Part shown: piece by piece, positions 1-9,365 of the stretch | How positions within the stretch are numbered: the stretch's first letter is position 1 | How the letters are laid out: every line of letters begins with the position of its first letter | Assembly: GCA_019828595.1 (NCBI GenBank) | Contig: JAHQRK010000007.1 | Span: 310,001 to 374,000, forward strand | Direction: 5' to 3' | DNA length: 64,000 nucleotides | Source of the DNA: Aphanomyces cochlioides | Taxonomy: Eukaryota; Oomycota; Saprolegniomycetes; Saprolegniales; Verrucalvaceae | Notes under the pieces: generated by a model | What the model was told of the DNA's origin: nothing | Database searches by the model: none | The model's input: the letters and a program-made list of their open reading frames with translations, nothing else | Program-made: the position numbers and the translations under genes

Positions 1-1035
1 ATCAAGCAAGTCAAACATCAAGACCGTCAAACACTGCGCACTCTCGCTGCAAAGTGTCACATTCCCATGACGACCATTGTGAGACATATGAAGGAAACGA
101 AGAAACTGAAGGCAAGATCAAGCATCATCAAGCCGACATTGACTGACGCCAACAAGATGCAACGCCTCCGCTTTTCTCTGGGATTTCTTCGACCTGGGCC
201 GATCGGAACCCATTCTTTTGCCGATATGCACAATGTCGTACATATCGACGAGAAGTGGTTTTGGTTGGCCAATGTCAAGAACAAGTACTACGTCTACGAG
301 GACGAGGAGCTCGCCCTGCGTACCGCCAAGTCCAAGTCATTTGTCACCAAGGTGATGTTTTTAGTGGCAGTGGCCCGTCCTCGTTACGACTCCCACACAA
401 GACGTGTCTTCGACGGAAAGCTCGGCATTTGGCCGTTCGTTCAGCGTCTTCCAGCTGTCCGGAACAGCAAGAATCGTCCAAGGGGGACCATGGTCACGAC
501 CCCACAAAATGTCGACTCCACCGTGTATCTGAAGTCCATTTACGAGAACGTGCTACCAGCAATCATATCCAAAGTTCCCCGCGCTTCCTTGCGGACTGGT
601 GTGGTGATCCAGCAAGACAATGCTGGTCCCCACAAATGCTTGTCAACTGATGTGTTTGCAGTTGAGAGGTGTGCAGAATATCACCGTGTCAAACCAACCC
701 CCAACAGTCCAGATTTCAATGTTCTCGACTTAGGATTTTTTAACGCTATTCAGAGTTTACAGCACCAAAAGAGTATGCGTTCGATAGACGAACTCATTGG
801 TGCTGTGGAAGATGCTTTTATTGAGTTGCCAGTAAATACTCTGGCAAAGACATTTGTGACCTTGCAAAAGGTTCTGGAATGCTCCTTGGACGTGCATGGC
901 GGTAATAACTTCAAGATTCCTCACATGAGCAAGGACGCATTGATTGGAGATCTATCAACGTTTAATGTTCAGTGCTCGCCCGCGATCTACTCCAGTGCCA
1001 TTCACCATCTCAATTCCCATGATCAAGTAGGGTAA
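1..1035 (+). CDS. Mariner/Tc1-type transposase, 5' truncated by the window edge
   Basis: The reading frame is open from base 1 to the stop at 1035; the first in-frame ATG is at 67, but the frame upstream is coding-like (a helix-turn-helix stretch with RQTLRTLAAK), so the true start lies outside the window. The DDE/D catalytic core is visible: VVHIDEKWF (first Asp, about codon 83), IQQDNAGPHK (second Asp) and NSPDFNVLDLGFF (third Asp), the last a signature of oomycete mariner-like elements. No frameshift or stop is seen, so the 3' part looks intact and may still code for cut-and-paste transposase. No terminal repeat was recognised downstream. It opens a cluster of unrelated transposon remnants reaching to about 7.2 kb. 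Confidence 0.85.
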   Translation: MKQVKHQDRQTLRTLAAKCHIPMTTIVRHMKETKKLKARSSIIKPTLTDANKMQRLRFSLGFLRPGPIGTHSFADMHNVVHIDEKWFWLANVKNKYYVYEDEELALRTAKSKSFVTKVMFLVAVARPRYDSHTRRVFDGKLGIWPFVQRLPAVRNSKNRPRGTMVTTPQNVDSTVYLKSIYENVLPAIISKVPRASLRTGVVIQQDNAGPHKCLSTDVFAVERCAEYHRVKPTPNSPDFNVLDLGFFNAIQSLQHQKSMRSIDELIGAVEDAFIELPVNTLAKTFVTLQKVLECSLDVHGGNNFKIPHMSKDALIGDLSTFNVQCSPAIYSSAIHHLNSHDQVG

Positions 1036-1187
1036 TAATAAAATACTTGTTTGATTTTAATTCATCGGCAGTTTATGAAATTTGTAGGTTCAATACAAAA
1101 AGCAAGATATTTCATGACATTTACGTATACTTTATTCAAGTATAAACATCGTAGCATTCTTTTTGGATCAGAGTAGTACTCAAGTAC

Positions 1188-1977
1188 ATGCATCTGGTCA
1201 CCCAAGCACTTGAGAAGAAAATAGCCTCCCTACTGCCGTCAAAATTTGCTTTAATCTTTGATGGTTGGTCCTCAGCGTCATCTCATTTTGTTGCCATATT
1301 TGTGAGTTTTCCATCCTCTGATCCTATTGGCTATAAAAAAATTGCTTTGGATTTTCACCAATCAACGACGAGACAAGTTTGGATGCAAAAGCTCATATTG
1401 ATTATGCGGATTATGTTTTGGAATTATACGGAAAATCGTGGAAGAACGTGGTTACACTTGTTGGCGACAATTGCTCGACGAATGGCGCGATTGCGCGTGA
1501 GGCTGGTGTTCCACTTGTGGGCTGTGCAAGCCACCGCTTCAACCTCTTTGTCATGGACTATTTGAGTCAATTCGAAGACGTTCTTACACTAATTAATGCT
1601 CTTATGAAGAAGCTACGTGGTCTCATCCTCGCGGCGAAACTTCGGCGCCACACGTCCCTTCTGCCAAAAACGCGACAACAAACTCGATGGAGTTCATGCT
1701 ACGACATGGTCAAACGCTTTTGTGAGATTCGTCCTTAGTCCAACGATCCAAGCGCCGCAAGACAAACACAGATACGTATTGTGATTGCCGATTTATTCGG
1801 CCTACATCAAATATCTGCGAGCGCTTTTTCTCGTCAGCAAAATTTGCACTTAGCGATCGCCGCCGGTCGATTTTGCCACGGAATTTTGAAGCCCAAATGT
1901 TTCTCTACGTTAACAAGGAATTCTGGGGTCTAGCAGACGTGTCTGAGGCCCTCTGTATCGACCAGGACGCAACGTGA
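1188..1977 (+). pseudogene. hAT-family transposase relic (frameshift, internal deletion)
   Basis: Three pieces of a hAT (RNase H-like) transposase follow one another in different frames. Frame 3 from 1188 gives LPSKFALIFDGWSS and IALDF. After a frameshift near 1350, frame 2 continues with SPINDETSLDAKAHIDYADY, then VTLVGDNCSTN and GCASHRFNLFV, ending in a stop at 1738. A C-terminal dimerisation piece sits in frame 1 from about 1795: SNICERFFSSAKFALSDRRR and FEAQMFLYVNKEFW, with a stop at 1975-1977. The middle of the protein, including most of the region between the catalytic core and the dimerisation domain, is deleted. No ATG, BED zinc finger or terminal inverted repeat was found, so this is a dead copy. 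Confidence 0.75.
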
Positions 1978-2104
1978 TTCAGCCAGCAGGTGTTAAGACC
2001 GATGAATACATTTTGTATATCTTCACAAGCGTTATTCATGTAATTACTCAACCTGCTCGTCTTGGCGAATAAGTTACTCGTCGGCCATGCCCGAGAAAAG
2101 TTAT

Positions 2105-2658
2105 TTATCGAGGCGGCGTTGCTTTCGAGTAAGTTTCATCCTCCGTTTTGGGCTGAAAGTAAGTCTGAAGTTTATATTTTCCAAGGTTTGCTGCCAGAGT
2201 CTCCATAGCAATCGGGCGGACAAATTGTTCGAACAAGCTTGGTTCTACCAATTGTAGAATGCGCATGACAACTTTTTCAAAGGTTGGAGTGCGCATGCCA
2301 AAGTCAAGGGCGTGTCGATCCCAGGAGTCATAGTGTTTCATTACACACAAAAGCATAAAGAAAGCGTCCTTGCTGACGTTTGGTTTTGTCTCCCACGTCC
2401 ATCGTGCCACGCAGCATGGACTTGCTCTTCGCACAAGCTCCAGAGGATATTGAACTCATCAACGGTCGTGAAGTTCGTCATCGTTTCAATCGCATCACGT
2501 CGCAGGGACTGATAAGAGTCCATGACAGGGGTATCAAAGACCGACGGAATGTCGATTTCGTCGGCATTTTCAATGGCCTGAACAACAGAATTGAACAAAC
2601 GTGTCGAACGGCGGAGGTTGTTGGCTTCCTCTTCGGCAATTGAAGTCAATCGATTCAA
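2105..2658 (-). pseudogene. PIF/Harbinger-type DDE transposase, N-terminal relic
   Basis: Two overlapping minus frames join into one protein typical of oomycete Harbinger (DDE_Tnp_4) elements. The first runs through FTTVDEFNILWSLCEEQVH. After a frameshift near 2400 the second runs through SKDAFFMLLCVMKHYDSWDR, ALDFGMRTPTFEKVV and LFEQFVRPIAM. The catalytic half, which should follow, is absent, and the frame ends in unrelated sequence at 2105. I infer a truncated, inactive copy. The family call rests on my memory of related oomycete proteins, not on a search. Confidence 0.6.
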
Positions 2659-3352
2659 GGCTCTTTACACTCATTCGATTATGAAGTTATTCAAGTATCT
2701 CTATTACCAATCGTTTTGCTATCCAGTCGTTAATGAATGGTACACGACCTTTTTAAATATCTGGTATCATCCATTTGTTTGTTGTTCTTCTTCTGAGCTC
2801 CAAGTGTATATCGCTTGATTGCTATTGGTCTTGTCAAAAACTGGATATATATATGATGTTTTGATGTATACTTTCTTCTTCACCTTTGAAATATTTTTGA
2901 GTTTTTGAGAGAACACCCATTTTGAAAACATTATGACATATTATGTCATAATGTATGATCAGTTTCCTTAAATCAGACATGAGTGTTTTGCTCATCCGAT
3001 ACAAGCCTATTTCTATACTATATCTCTGTTGTATTGTTCAAGATGCTCGTTTTTGGTTTAGAGTTTTACTGCAGAAGAGAGCAGAGAACATTTGTCATGC
3101 TAGTTTCAGAGTTAGTGAAATAGACGTTGAGCACAAAGTAAGGAATGAAAGCCTGCAGGCCACAATGAAATGAGTCTTGCAGTATCGTATCGGTCATATT
3201 ATTATGCATTCGATTGGACTTTGGACTGAGTAAGCGAATCGAATAGCTTCTAGGCGATTGAAGAGCAATCGACTAACCAATCAAAATTCACCATTTCCAA
3301 TCGTTTCTACCAATCATTTTTAAGTTTTGCCTACAAGAGTTGAGAAGCAGGA
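2659..3352. other. Intergenic, AT-rich, no gene seen
   Basis: About 700 bases between the Harbinger relic and the ORF starting at 3353. The sequence is AT-rich with a short palindrome (acattatgacatattatgtcataatgt, about 2929-2955). Short ORFs on the plus strand (around 2591-2818 and 2955-3173) show no domain and no coding-like composition. I see nothing else. Confidence 0.5.
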
Positions 3353-4411
3353 ATGCATCCTGGACAGCTTGTTGAGGCGTCACCCCATCGATACAACACG
3401 CGCTCATCACCAGCTTCACAAACCTTGACGCACACTTCAAACCGGTATAATACACGACACTCTCCACCATTCCAACAACCGTCGACGGGCCAGGGTAATG
3501 CTTCAAGTAGCCTGTACAAGATGAGAGCTGAAATTTTCGTCAAGGAGACAGTAATGGCTCGGGACCATAGCGGCAAGCGATTGGCGCCACATGTCTTCGA
3601 AGCCATGAGCTGGGAGGCTATGAAATCGGCGATTTTTTAGCACTGTCGTCCACACATCAACAACAAAGCGTCCTACATTGATGATCCTCGAGTGTGGTCA
3701 GTGTCCGAAGAAACGCCAACAATCGCTGATTTCGACTCCTTCTTCGCCATCAAAATGGGGAGAAATGCATGTCGACCAACGTCTACCGTTCTGGCTCATC
3801 GTTACATGTCAGACCATGTCAACAAGACGTACATCGTCATTGTCTTCAAATGGGGAAATCAAATTGTCAACTCAAATGACTTTCAGCAATTTCAAGAGCA
3901 ATGTATCCAAGTGCCATTACGTGATAGATCTGGAGCTACTGCCGAGTCCCTCCACCAAGAAACTGTTGCTCAACTAAAGCAGAAGTGGTCTTCGCTGTAT
4001 CGTGCATTTGAAGCCACTTGGCGCATGTGGGCGTCTACAATTTTGAAAAAGCCTTTGCACATGCACAGCCACCTTATTTCATTGCCACCTCCATCTTGTA
4101 TGCTGCATCTCTTTGAACGAGTCGGTCATGGTGCTGAAGAAAGACTCGAGCAAGTCCAGCACAATCTTTCTCTATCGAACGATGTGGTTGATTCTTGCCT
4201 TGCTGACCTTGGATCGTACAAAGAGGCAGTCAGTGATTTGTTGCGTCGAATTGAAAATGGAATTGAAAATATGCAAGCGAAGAAGCGTATAATCGAGGCG
4301 CTTGTATCCGACATCCAAGCATCAATCAATCCGAGTACGGTGCACACAGCCCATGCAATTCCAAACTGTGAAGACATTGATCATGAAGAGGATGAATCGA
4401 ATTCTGATTAA
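3353..4411 (+). pseudogene. Unrecognised protein, one reading frame interrupted by a single TAG
   Basis: Codons 3353-3637 and 3641-4411 are in the same frame and separated only by a TAG at 3638-3640. Read across it, the protein would be about 352 residues. The N-terminus has two copies of an R-Y-N-T-R-x-S-P type motif (about residues 13-37), then a conserved-looking segment around the stop (AMSWEAMKSAIF before, HCRPHINNKASYIDDP after). The C-terminal 100 residues look helical and coiled-coil-like and end in a Glu/Asp tail. I do not recognise the family. The lack of any frameshift suggests a recent nonsense mutation, stop-codon readthrough or a sequencing error. Its position between transposons makes an element-borne gene possible. 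Confidence 0.45.
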
Positions 4412-4612
4412 GAACTTAACGTTGCTTGTTGTTCATCTCATTGGCATTCAACAAATCCAAGGATGGAATCATCAGTTGTAGAATTGTTTTCTTGCTTATT
4501 GCTCTCATCTGCCATTCTCAAAGCCGGATCAAGCGACCTTGCGTCGTGTAGCCGCAATGCTTAAAGTCTTTGTCATGTCGAACCGTCTAAATTGCTGCAT
4601 GATAGATAAGAC

Positions 4613-5509
4613 TTATCGTGACAGATCTCGACCTCTAGTTTCGATGTAATCTCGTTGAAATGCTCTCTTCACCAGGCCGAAGGCATATTCAATGGGATTA
4701 TAGAAGGCACAGTAAGCTGGCAAAAAGATTGGCACAATTCCCAATGATCTCAAGAGATACACGATGTCTTGATGGCAATGAATAGAAGCACCATCAAGAA
4801 TCCAAACTGAACCACACCCCGGATATTGTTGAACGTTGGCTGCATGCAAGATGCAATTATTCACAAACTTTGTGTGGTCAAAGGTGCCTTCTGTTTTGAA
4901 TACGTTCACAAAGCCAGTGACATCGAGAAAACACAACAGTGATATTCTCGGTCGACGCTCAAATTCGCCTCGAATACACAGTTTCTTGCCTTTCATTGCA
5001 TATCCACGCTTTCGCAACATGCCTCGTGAGTCAAAGCTCACTTCATCCAGAAACTGCAAATTCAGATGGGACCAGTCCAAAGAGTTGAGCTCTTCAAAGT
5101 ACCGCAATATGTCGCTTTCTTTGATGTGAATCGCTCGACGCTCAAGCACCTTCCATGTCAAGCCATAGCTATGGATGATGCGCCAAACAGTCGAGATCGC
5201 AATTGGTTTCTTGTATCGTCTTTCAAATGCTTGTTTAGCTTCATCGAGGAATGACATCGGCGCTGCCTCATAGAATTTGATGATCCATTCCCTCTCCTCT
5301 TGACTAAATCCACCATGGTAATGTCCTCGAACTCGTTCATTGTCTCCAGTTGCCTCGAAACGCTGAATCCAGTTTGATATTGTAGAAATGGACTTGTGGA
5401 AGATCCTTGCAACATCTTGACGCTTCATACCCACATAGAAATGAGCATAGAGTGCATGCATTATGGTGTTCTTCGATGCATGCTGGTCGCGTACATGGTG
5501 GAGGATCAT
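4613..5509 (-). CDS. IS630/Tc1-type DDE_3 transposase, intact
   Basis: A 298-residue uninterrupted protein. An N-terminal HTH region is visible (KRQDVARIFHKSISTISNWI, about residues 29-48), followed by a second winged-helix-like part (ISTVWRIIHSYGLTWKVLER). The DDE catalytic triad is complete: FLDEVSFD (Asp about 154), WILDGASIHC (Asp about 239) and FYNPIEYAFGLVKRAF (Glu about 274), the order and spacing of Tc1/IS630 enzymes. Length is normal for the family. No TA-flanked terminal inverted repeat was identified on either side, so the boundaries of the element are unknown. It is the best candidate in the left cluster for a still functional transposase. Confidence 0.85.
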   Translation of the reverse strand: MILHHVRDQHASKNTIMHALYAHFYVGMKRQDVARIFHKSISTISNWIQRFEATGDNERVRGHYHGGFSQEEREWIIKFYEAAPMSFLDEAKQAFERRYKKPIAISTVWRIIHSYGLTWKVLERRAIHIKESDILRYFEELNSLDWSHLNLQFLDEVSFDSRGMLRKRGYAMKGKKLCIRGEFERRPRISLLCFLDVTGFVNVFKTEGTFDHTKFVNNCILHAANVQQYPGCGSVWILDGASIHCHQDIVYLLRSLGIVPIFLPAYCAFYNPIEYAFGLVKRAFQRDYIETRGRDLSR

Positions 5510-5668
5510 CGCAAAGCTGATTGAGGAATTTGACTTGAAATTTATATACTATACAGTTATCAAATTTATTTGAATGCTTAGGCGATTGGCCAAATATGCT
5601 TGGAAGTCCAATATATTGCAGAAAGCACAATATCTCACCAGCATTCATGTCTCACCACGAGGCAAAAG

Positions 5669-5752
5669 TTCATATCTATTCACCAGGTTCGGGGGATTCG
5701 TTCATATCTACTCTCCACCATGAAGATCATCGGTCATATCTATTCACCAGGG
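5669..5752 (+). repeat. Cluster of short direct repeats, left of foldback
   Basis: Three direct copies of a roughly 19-bp unit, TTCATATCTATTCACCAGG and variants, begin at 5669, 5701 and 5733. The same unit recurs in the same orientation to the right of the foldback (7089 onward). The stretch 5648-5660 (GTCTCACCACGAG) also has an inverted partner at about 7174-7186 (TTTCGTGGTGAGAT), which suggests an outer element enclosing the foldback. Confidence 0.6.
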
Positions 5753-5835
5753 CTAGGTGAATATGCGGTCAAAATATGTTTATTGTTTTTGATTGAGCCT
5801 TAAAGTTTATAAAATACCTTTCATTTCGATTTATT

Positions 5836-5905
5836 CACCGTGTCCGATGCGGTTGGCTCACGGCTAGGGAACCCACAGGTTGCGGGTTCGAGTGCCCGAG
5901 TGCGC
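5836..5905 (+). other. tRNA-like SINE head (left copy)
   Basis: The sequence has an A-box-like TGGCTCACGG (about 5854-5863) and a B-box-like GGTTCGAGTGC (about 5885-5895) at tRNA-like spacing, preceded by CAGGTTGCG as in many tRNA 3' halves. The cloverleaf is incomplete (no convincing anticodon stem, degenerate T stem), so it is read as the RNA polymerase III promoter head of a tRNA-derived SINE and not as a working tRNA. Confidence 0.5.
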
Positions 5906-6076
5906 ATTTTTGATAAAATTTTGTATAATCCCATGTCTGATTGTTTGGCTCCAAATACCATTGATTGCTCCTACCTCACGCACAGTAGGAAACGCATAGA
6001 TCTCATTCCTTCAATGTGCAGCAGGCGAGAAACTAGCATTCCAATGTATGCTGCAGCGTCATTGACATACCGCTGC

Positions 6077-6118
6077 TTGCAACCACAGAGCATGTATGTG
6101 ATAGCTCTGTGGTTGCAA
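6077..6118. repeat. Perfect 15-bp hairpin inside the foldback arm
   Basis: TTGCAACCACAGAGC (6077-6091) pairs exactly with GCTCTGTGGTTGCAA (6104-6118) around a 12-base loop. The mirror copy lies at 6690-6731 in the right arm, so the element can form nested cruciforms. Confidence 0.85.
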
Positions 6119-6902
6119 ATAGACTGTATGCCATAGCGTCATTAAGCACAGGCATGAATCTCAAATCCAGTTTACAACAACAGCCTCTCGATGATTCTGT
6201 TGCTGTCTACAGACTTTAGGCTGCATGCCAATGCTCAAAGGCGCCTTGACGCAAGTAGACATTGCAATGCATCACTATGTATTGACATGTATCTCAAAAC
6301 TTCCTGACAACGACCTGCTCTCGATGTTCCTATTGCTCTAAACTGATATTAAAGCTCATCTCAATCCTTCGCGTTCGAATTGCTCGGCCTATGTCAAATG
6401 CACAAGTATAGACACAGCTTCCATAATATGAACGATTGGACTTTGTTGCTGCACGTAGTAAGCACGCACAGAATCACCATGAGACGTCCACTGTAAGCAA
6501 GTCGCATGCCTGTGCTAGTTGATGCGGAGGTACACATGGCAAAGTCTACTAAGCCAACACACATGCACTTGTCCGGATGCAACTAGACGTATGCCAAGGC
6601 GTCTTTGAGCATTGGCATGCAGCCTAAAGTCTGTAGACAGCATGTGAGATTCATGCCAGTGCTCAATGACGCTATGGCATACAGTCTATTTGCAACCACA
6701 GAGCTATCACATACATGCTCTGTGGTTGCAAGCAGCGGTATGTCAATGACGCTGCAGCATACATTGGAATGCTAGTTTCTCGCCTGCTGCACATTGAAGG
6801 AATGAGATCTATGCGTTTCCTACTGTGCGTGAGGTAGGAGCAATCAATGGTATTTGGAGCCAAACAATCAGACATGGGATTATACAAAATTTTATCAAAA
6901 AT

Positions 6903-6972
6903 GCGCACTCGGGCACTCGAACCCGCAACCTGTGGGTTCCCTAGCCGTGAGCCAACCGCATCGGACACGGTG
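6903..6972 (-). other. tRNA-like SINE head (right copy, inverted)
   Basis: Exact reverse-complement copy of 5836-5905. The two heads point inward, toward the loop of the foldback. Confidence 0.5.
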
Positions 6973-7088
6973 AATAAATCGAAATGAAAGGTATTTTATT
7001 AATCCATACGTTGATTAAATTGCAGTCAAAATAGTTCATCTATAGCTTAGTATCGCTCGAAATATCTGATTTGTCATCTCAGCATTCG

Positions 7089-7160
7089 TTCATATGTGTT
7101 CACCAGGCAAATGAGGATCGTTCAAAATGATTCACCAGAGCTAAGCCATTCGTTCACTCA
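7089..7160 (+). repeat. Cluster of short direct repeats, right of foldback
   Basis: Copies of the unit seen at 5669-5752: TTCATATGTGTTCACCAGG at 7089, TTCAAAATGATTCACCAG at 7121, and a weaker one at about 7150. Orientation is the same as on the left, so these are not simple terminal inverted repeats. Confidence 0.55.
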
Positions 7161-7442
7161 CCAAGCCGAAATTTCGTGGTGAGATAATATGACCGATACG
7201 GTACCCCGACAAAAATGAAGATGCAGTTGTGGGGTAATTTGGGATGAATAAATCATCAACGGGGGGAGGTTCAGGGGGGGATTGATAGGAATGCAAGGGG
7301 AGATGCAGAGAAAGAAGATGAAGCCATTACACGTTGGACTAAAATCCGATATGTACGATGGGTTGTTGTAGTTTACACCTCAAATGTATCTAGACTTCAG
7401 CCAACATGGAACTCATGGACAGGAAGATCTACACAGTCACGA

Positions 7443-8585
7443 TTACAACAAATCGAGTAGGCTTGAATGTACCGAAGCCATGGACATGACGACAACACGC
7501 ACGGATTGGAAACCAACGAGGACGTCAAGGAGAGGGCGGAGAAGACTAGAGGACATTTAGAAGCAAGTTTCAAAATGATGTCTCACCTGTCCGAGAAAAG
7601 CAAGAGTCCAAAGCCAAAGACGCACAATGTTTGAGTAAACACGTCATATTCTGGGTGGCTTCCCCCGACAGCAGAGGCCACAGCGATAAGAGCAGCCGCA
7701 TCAGCAACAAACACACAGATAATTGACACGGAAAAGTACAAGCTCTAGACAACCCGGATGAGAACTGGAGCCAAGCTTTAAGATTATGTACCTTGGGGTC
7801 AGGCAGCTGAAGGATCACTTCAGCAGCAGTACGCCAGACCAAACAGATAGCCACCCACTTTGACAGGCCACTAGGAAAAAACAGCATGAATTCCATCGGT
7901 GCAATTGTGCTTACCGGTTGTTCTTGCCCCACAAGACGAGAGCAAGGGAAATCAAAGGTGGCAACGAGTTGGTCTTCGTGAGAATAGCAAGGACAGTCTT
8001 GACTTGAGGCGACATGGGCACATTTTGTTCAATGTGGGGAACCAAGATATTGCCGAGCATGGCAAAGAAGACGACAAGGATCCCAGTCCCTTGGAGGAGC
8101 CATCCTTGTTGGCTCCAATTGTGAACCACTTGTGACACCACGTTGTTATCCACGTCAGCGGGTGTGACTGTGCGAGGCGAGTTGAACACTTGGCTTTCAC
8201 TTTCATCGTCAGCTTGAATTTCATCAGCTTGGGTGCGCTCCGTTGAGGCAGTGAGATCAACCGGCTTAGCTTCAGTGGAGTTCTTGAAGACTTCTGGGGA
8301 GCCGATAATCTTGACATCTTTTCCTTCCTTAGGCTTGCGCGAGGTCGAGCGTGGCTTTTTGGGAGCATTTGGGTCTTTTGACACACTTCGACTGCGGCCA
8401 CGAGAAGGGCTCTTGGACGGTGGGCGACCTCTTGGACGAGGGCTCTTGTCACCAGAGCTCTCTCCATTTTCTTCGAACTCCTTGTCTTCCGCTTGCTTAC
8501 GCTCTACAGTCACAACCTTATACATCCGCTGTATCCTTGTTCGTCGTACTGTGTTCAAACGCTTGAATGTGGTGAAAGTGGCCAT
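7443..8585 (-). CDS. Unrecognised multi-pass membrane protein with basic N-terminal half
   Basis: Four exons, all phase-consistent: 7915-8585, 7792-7870, 7587-7744 and 7443-7545, giving 336 residues. The ATG at 8585 (MATFTTF) is the first genuine one in the frame. Residues 1 to about 150 are hydrophilic and Ser/Pro/Arg-rich with an AT-hook-like RPRGRPPSKS and SR repeats. From about residue 165 there are four or five hydrophobic segments: GILVVFFAMLGNILVPHI, VKTVLAILTKTN...ISLALVLW, WVAICLVWRTAAEVILQL, SVSIICVFVADAAALIAV and TLCVFGFGLLLF. I do not recognise the family. The charged tail in front of a compact membrane domain could suit a nuclear-envelope or ER protein, but that is a guess. Confidence 0.7.
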
Positions 8586-8909
8586 CTTGGCGTAAATCCA
8601 TGCGACTCTCCCTAACTTTGTTGGCCCACACTCATATACAATGCATCGTTCTACCACGTATCATGCTCTGCCGTATGGCCTTCCCATCTCACGAGGTAGA
8701 AAACCCTCCCTTTCCTCGTCGTTCGGTCGAGAATCTCTTGCACTTGCGTCGCCATCGCTGCTTTCCGCCAGCAATTTCGTCTATGGTATACAAACTCCAA
8801 GTGTAAAACTTTTCACTTGAAGTTTATATAGGTGAAAACCCCTTTTTCAATTTCAAAAATCTGTAAATCATCCGGATAAATTTCCGGTATAATTTCCACA
8901 TAAATAATC

Positions 8910-9365
8910 TTACGCAACGACGACTGGGGTCTGCTTGAGGCAGTCAGTGTAGACAGCGTAAAGCAATGCCAAGCTCTTGGATGCAATGGCTTCAACCTCA
9001 CCATGTTGGCGGTCTTTGGCAGTCAAGTGCAGCCCTTGAAGGAATTGGTACAGCGATTCGCCTTCCCATAAATCTTGTGCTTCAAAGGCAAACGTGCCAA
9101 TGGCAAGTCGATTCTCGCATGGCATTTGCTCGGTTTCATCATGCAATTGAGTCAAGCAATCGACGAGCAATGCATCGGACACTGGGTCTTCGGCATACGA
9201 ATAAAAGATGCGTCCTAAGCGACTGATGGCTGTCCAAATGGACTCACAACCCAGGCTCTCGTTGTTGTCAATGCCTGCCGCTGGCAATGGCCACAAGGAC
9301 CATGCACACTTGTCTCGATCCTTCGCCTTGCTATCCTTGCACGAATCGACCGCTGGAGCGACCAT
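8910..9365 (-). CDS. Hypothetical protein
   Basis: An open frame of 151 codons from the ATG at 9365 to a stop at 8910; the frame stays open upstream to 9488 without another ATG. The protein looks mostly helical (TAISRLGRIFYSYAEDP, DALLVDCLTQLHDE, SLYQFLQGLHLTAKDR, ALLYAVYTDCLKQ) with no signal peptide, membrane segment or known motif. Composition is coding-like, and the frame is downstream of a promoter-sized gap and tandem with the gene at 7443-8585. An upstream short exon is possible. Confidence 0.5.
   Translation of the reverse strand: MVAPAVDSCKDSKAKDRDKCAWSLWPLPAAGIDNNESLGCESIWTAISRLGRIFYSYAEDPVSDALLVDCLTQLHDETEQMPCENRLAIGTFAFEAQDLWEGESLYQFLQGLHLTAKDRQHGEVEAIASKSLALLYAVYTDCLKQTPVVVA

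Larger units (their letters stand above)
5809..6999. repeat. Large foldback (inverted repeat), SINE-like tips, about 340-bp loop
   Basis: Bases 5809-6136 are the exact reverse complement of 6672-6999 over the coding-translated part (coordinates sum to 12808), so both arms show the same 98-codon ORF. The arms continue with few changes to about 6247 on the left and 6595 on the right; the left arm has about 35 extra bases (roughly 6164-6199). The unpaired centre, about 6250-6594, is unique. Within each arm are smaller hairpins and a recurring GCATGCCAATGCTCAA / ATAGCGTCATT module. Near identity of the arms implies a recent event or gene conversion. No transposase is present, so this is a non-autonomous foldback-type element. 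Confidence 0.85.

Noticed and set aside
5836..5905. Functional tRNA gene
   Set aside because: Box A and B are present but the cloverleaf cannot be completed (no anticodon stem, weak T stem).
5840..6968. Two identical 98-codon ORFs on opposite strands
   Set aside because: They are the same DNA seen twice because of the inverted repeat, overlap the tRNA-like heads and hairpins, and show no protein-like pattern.
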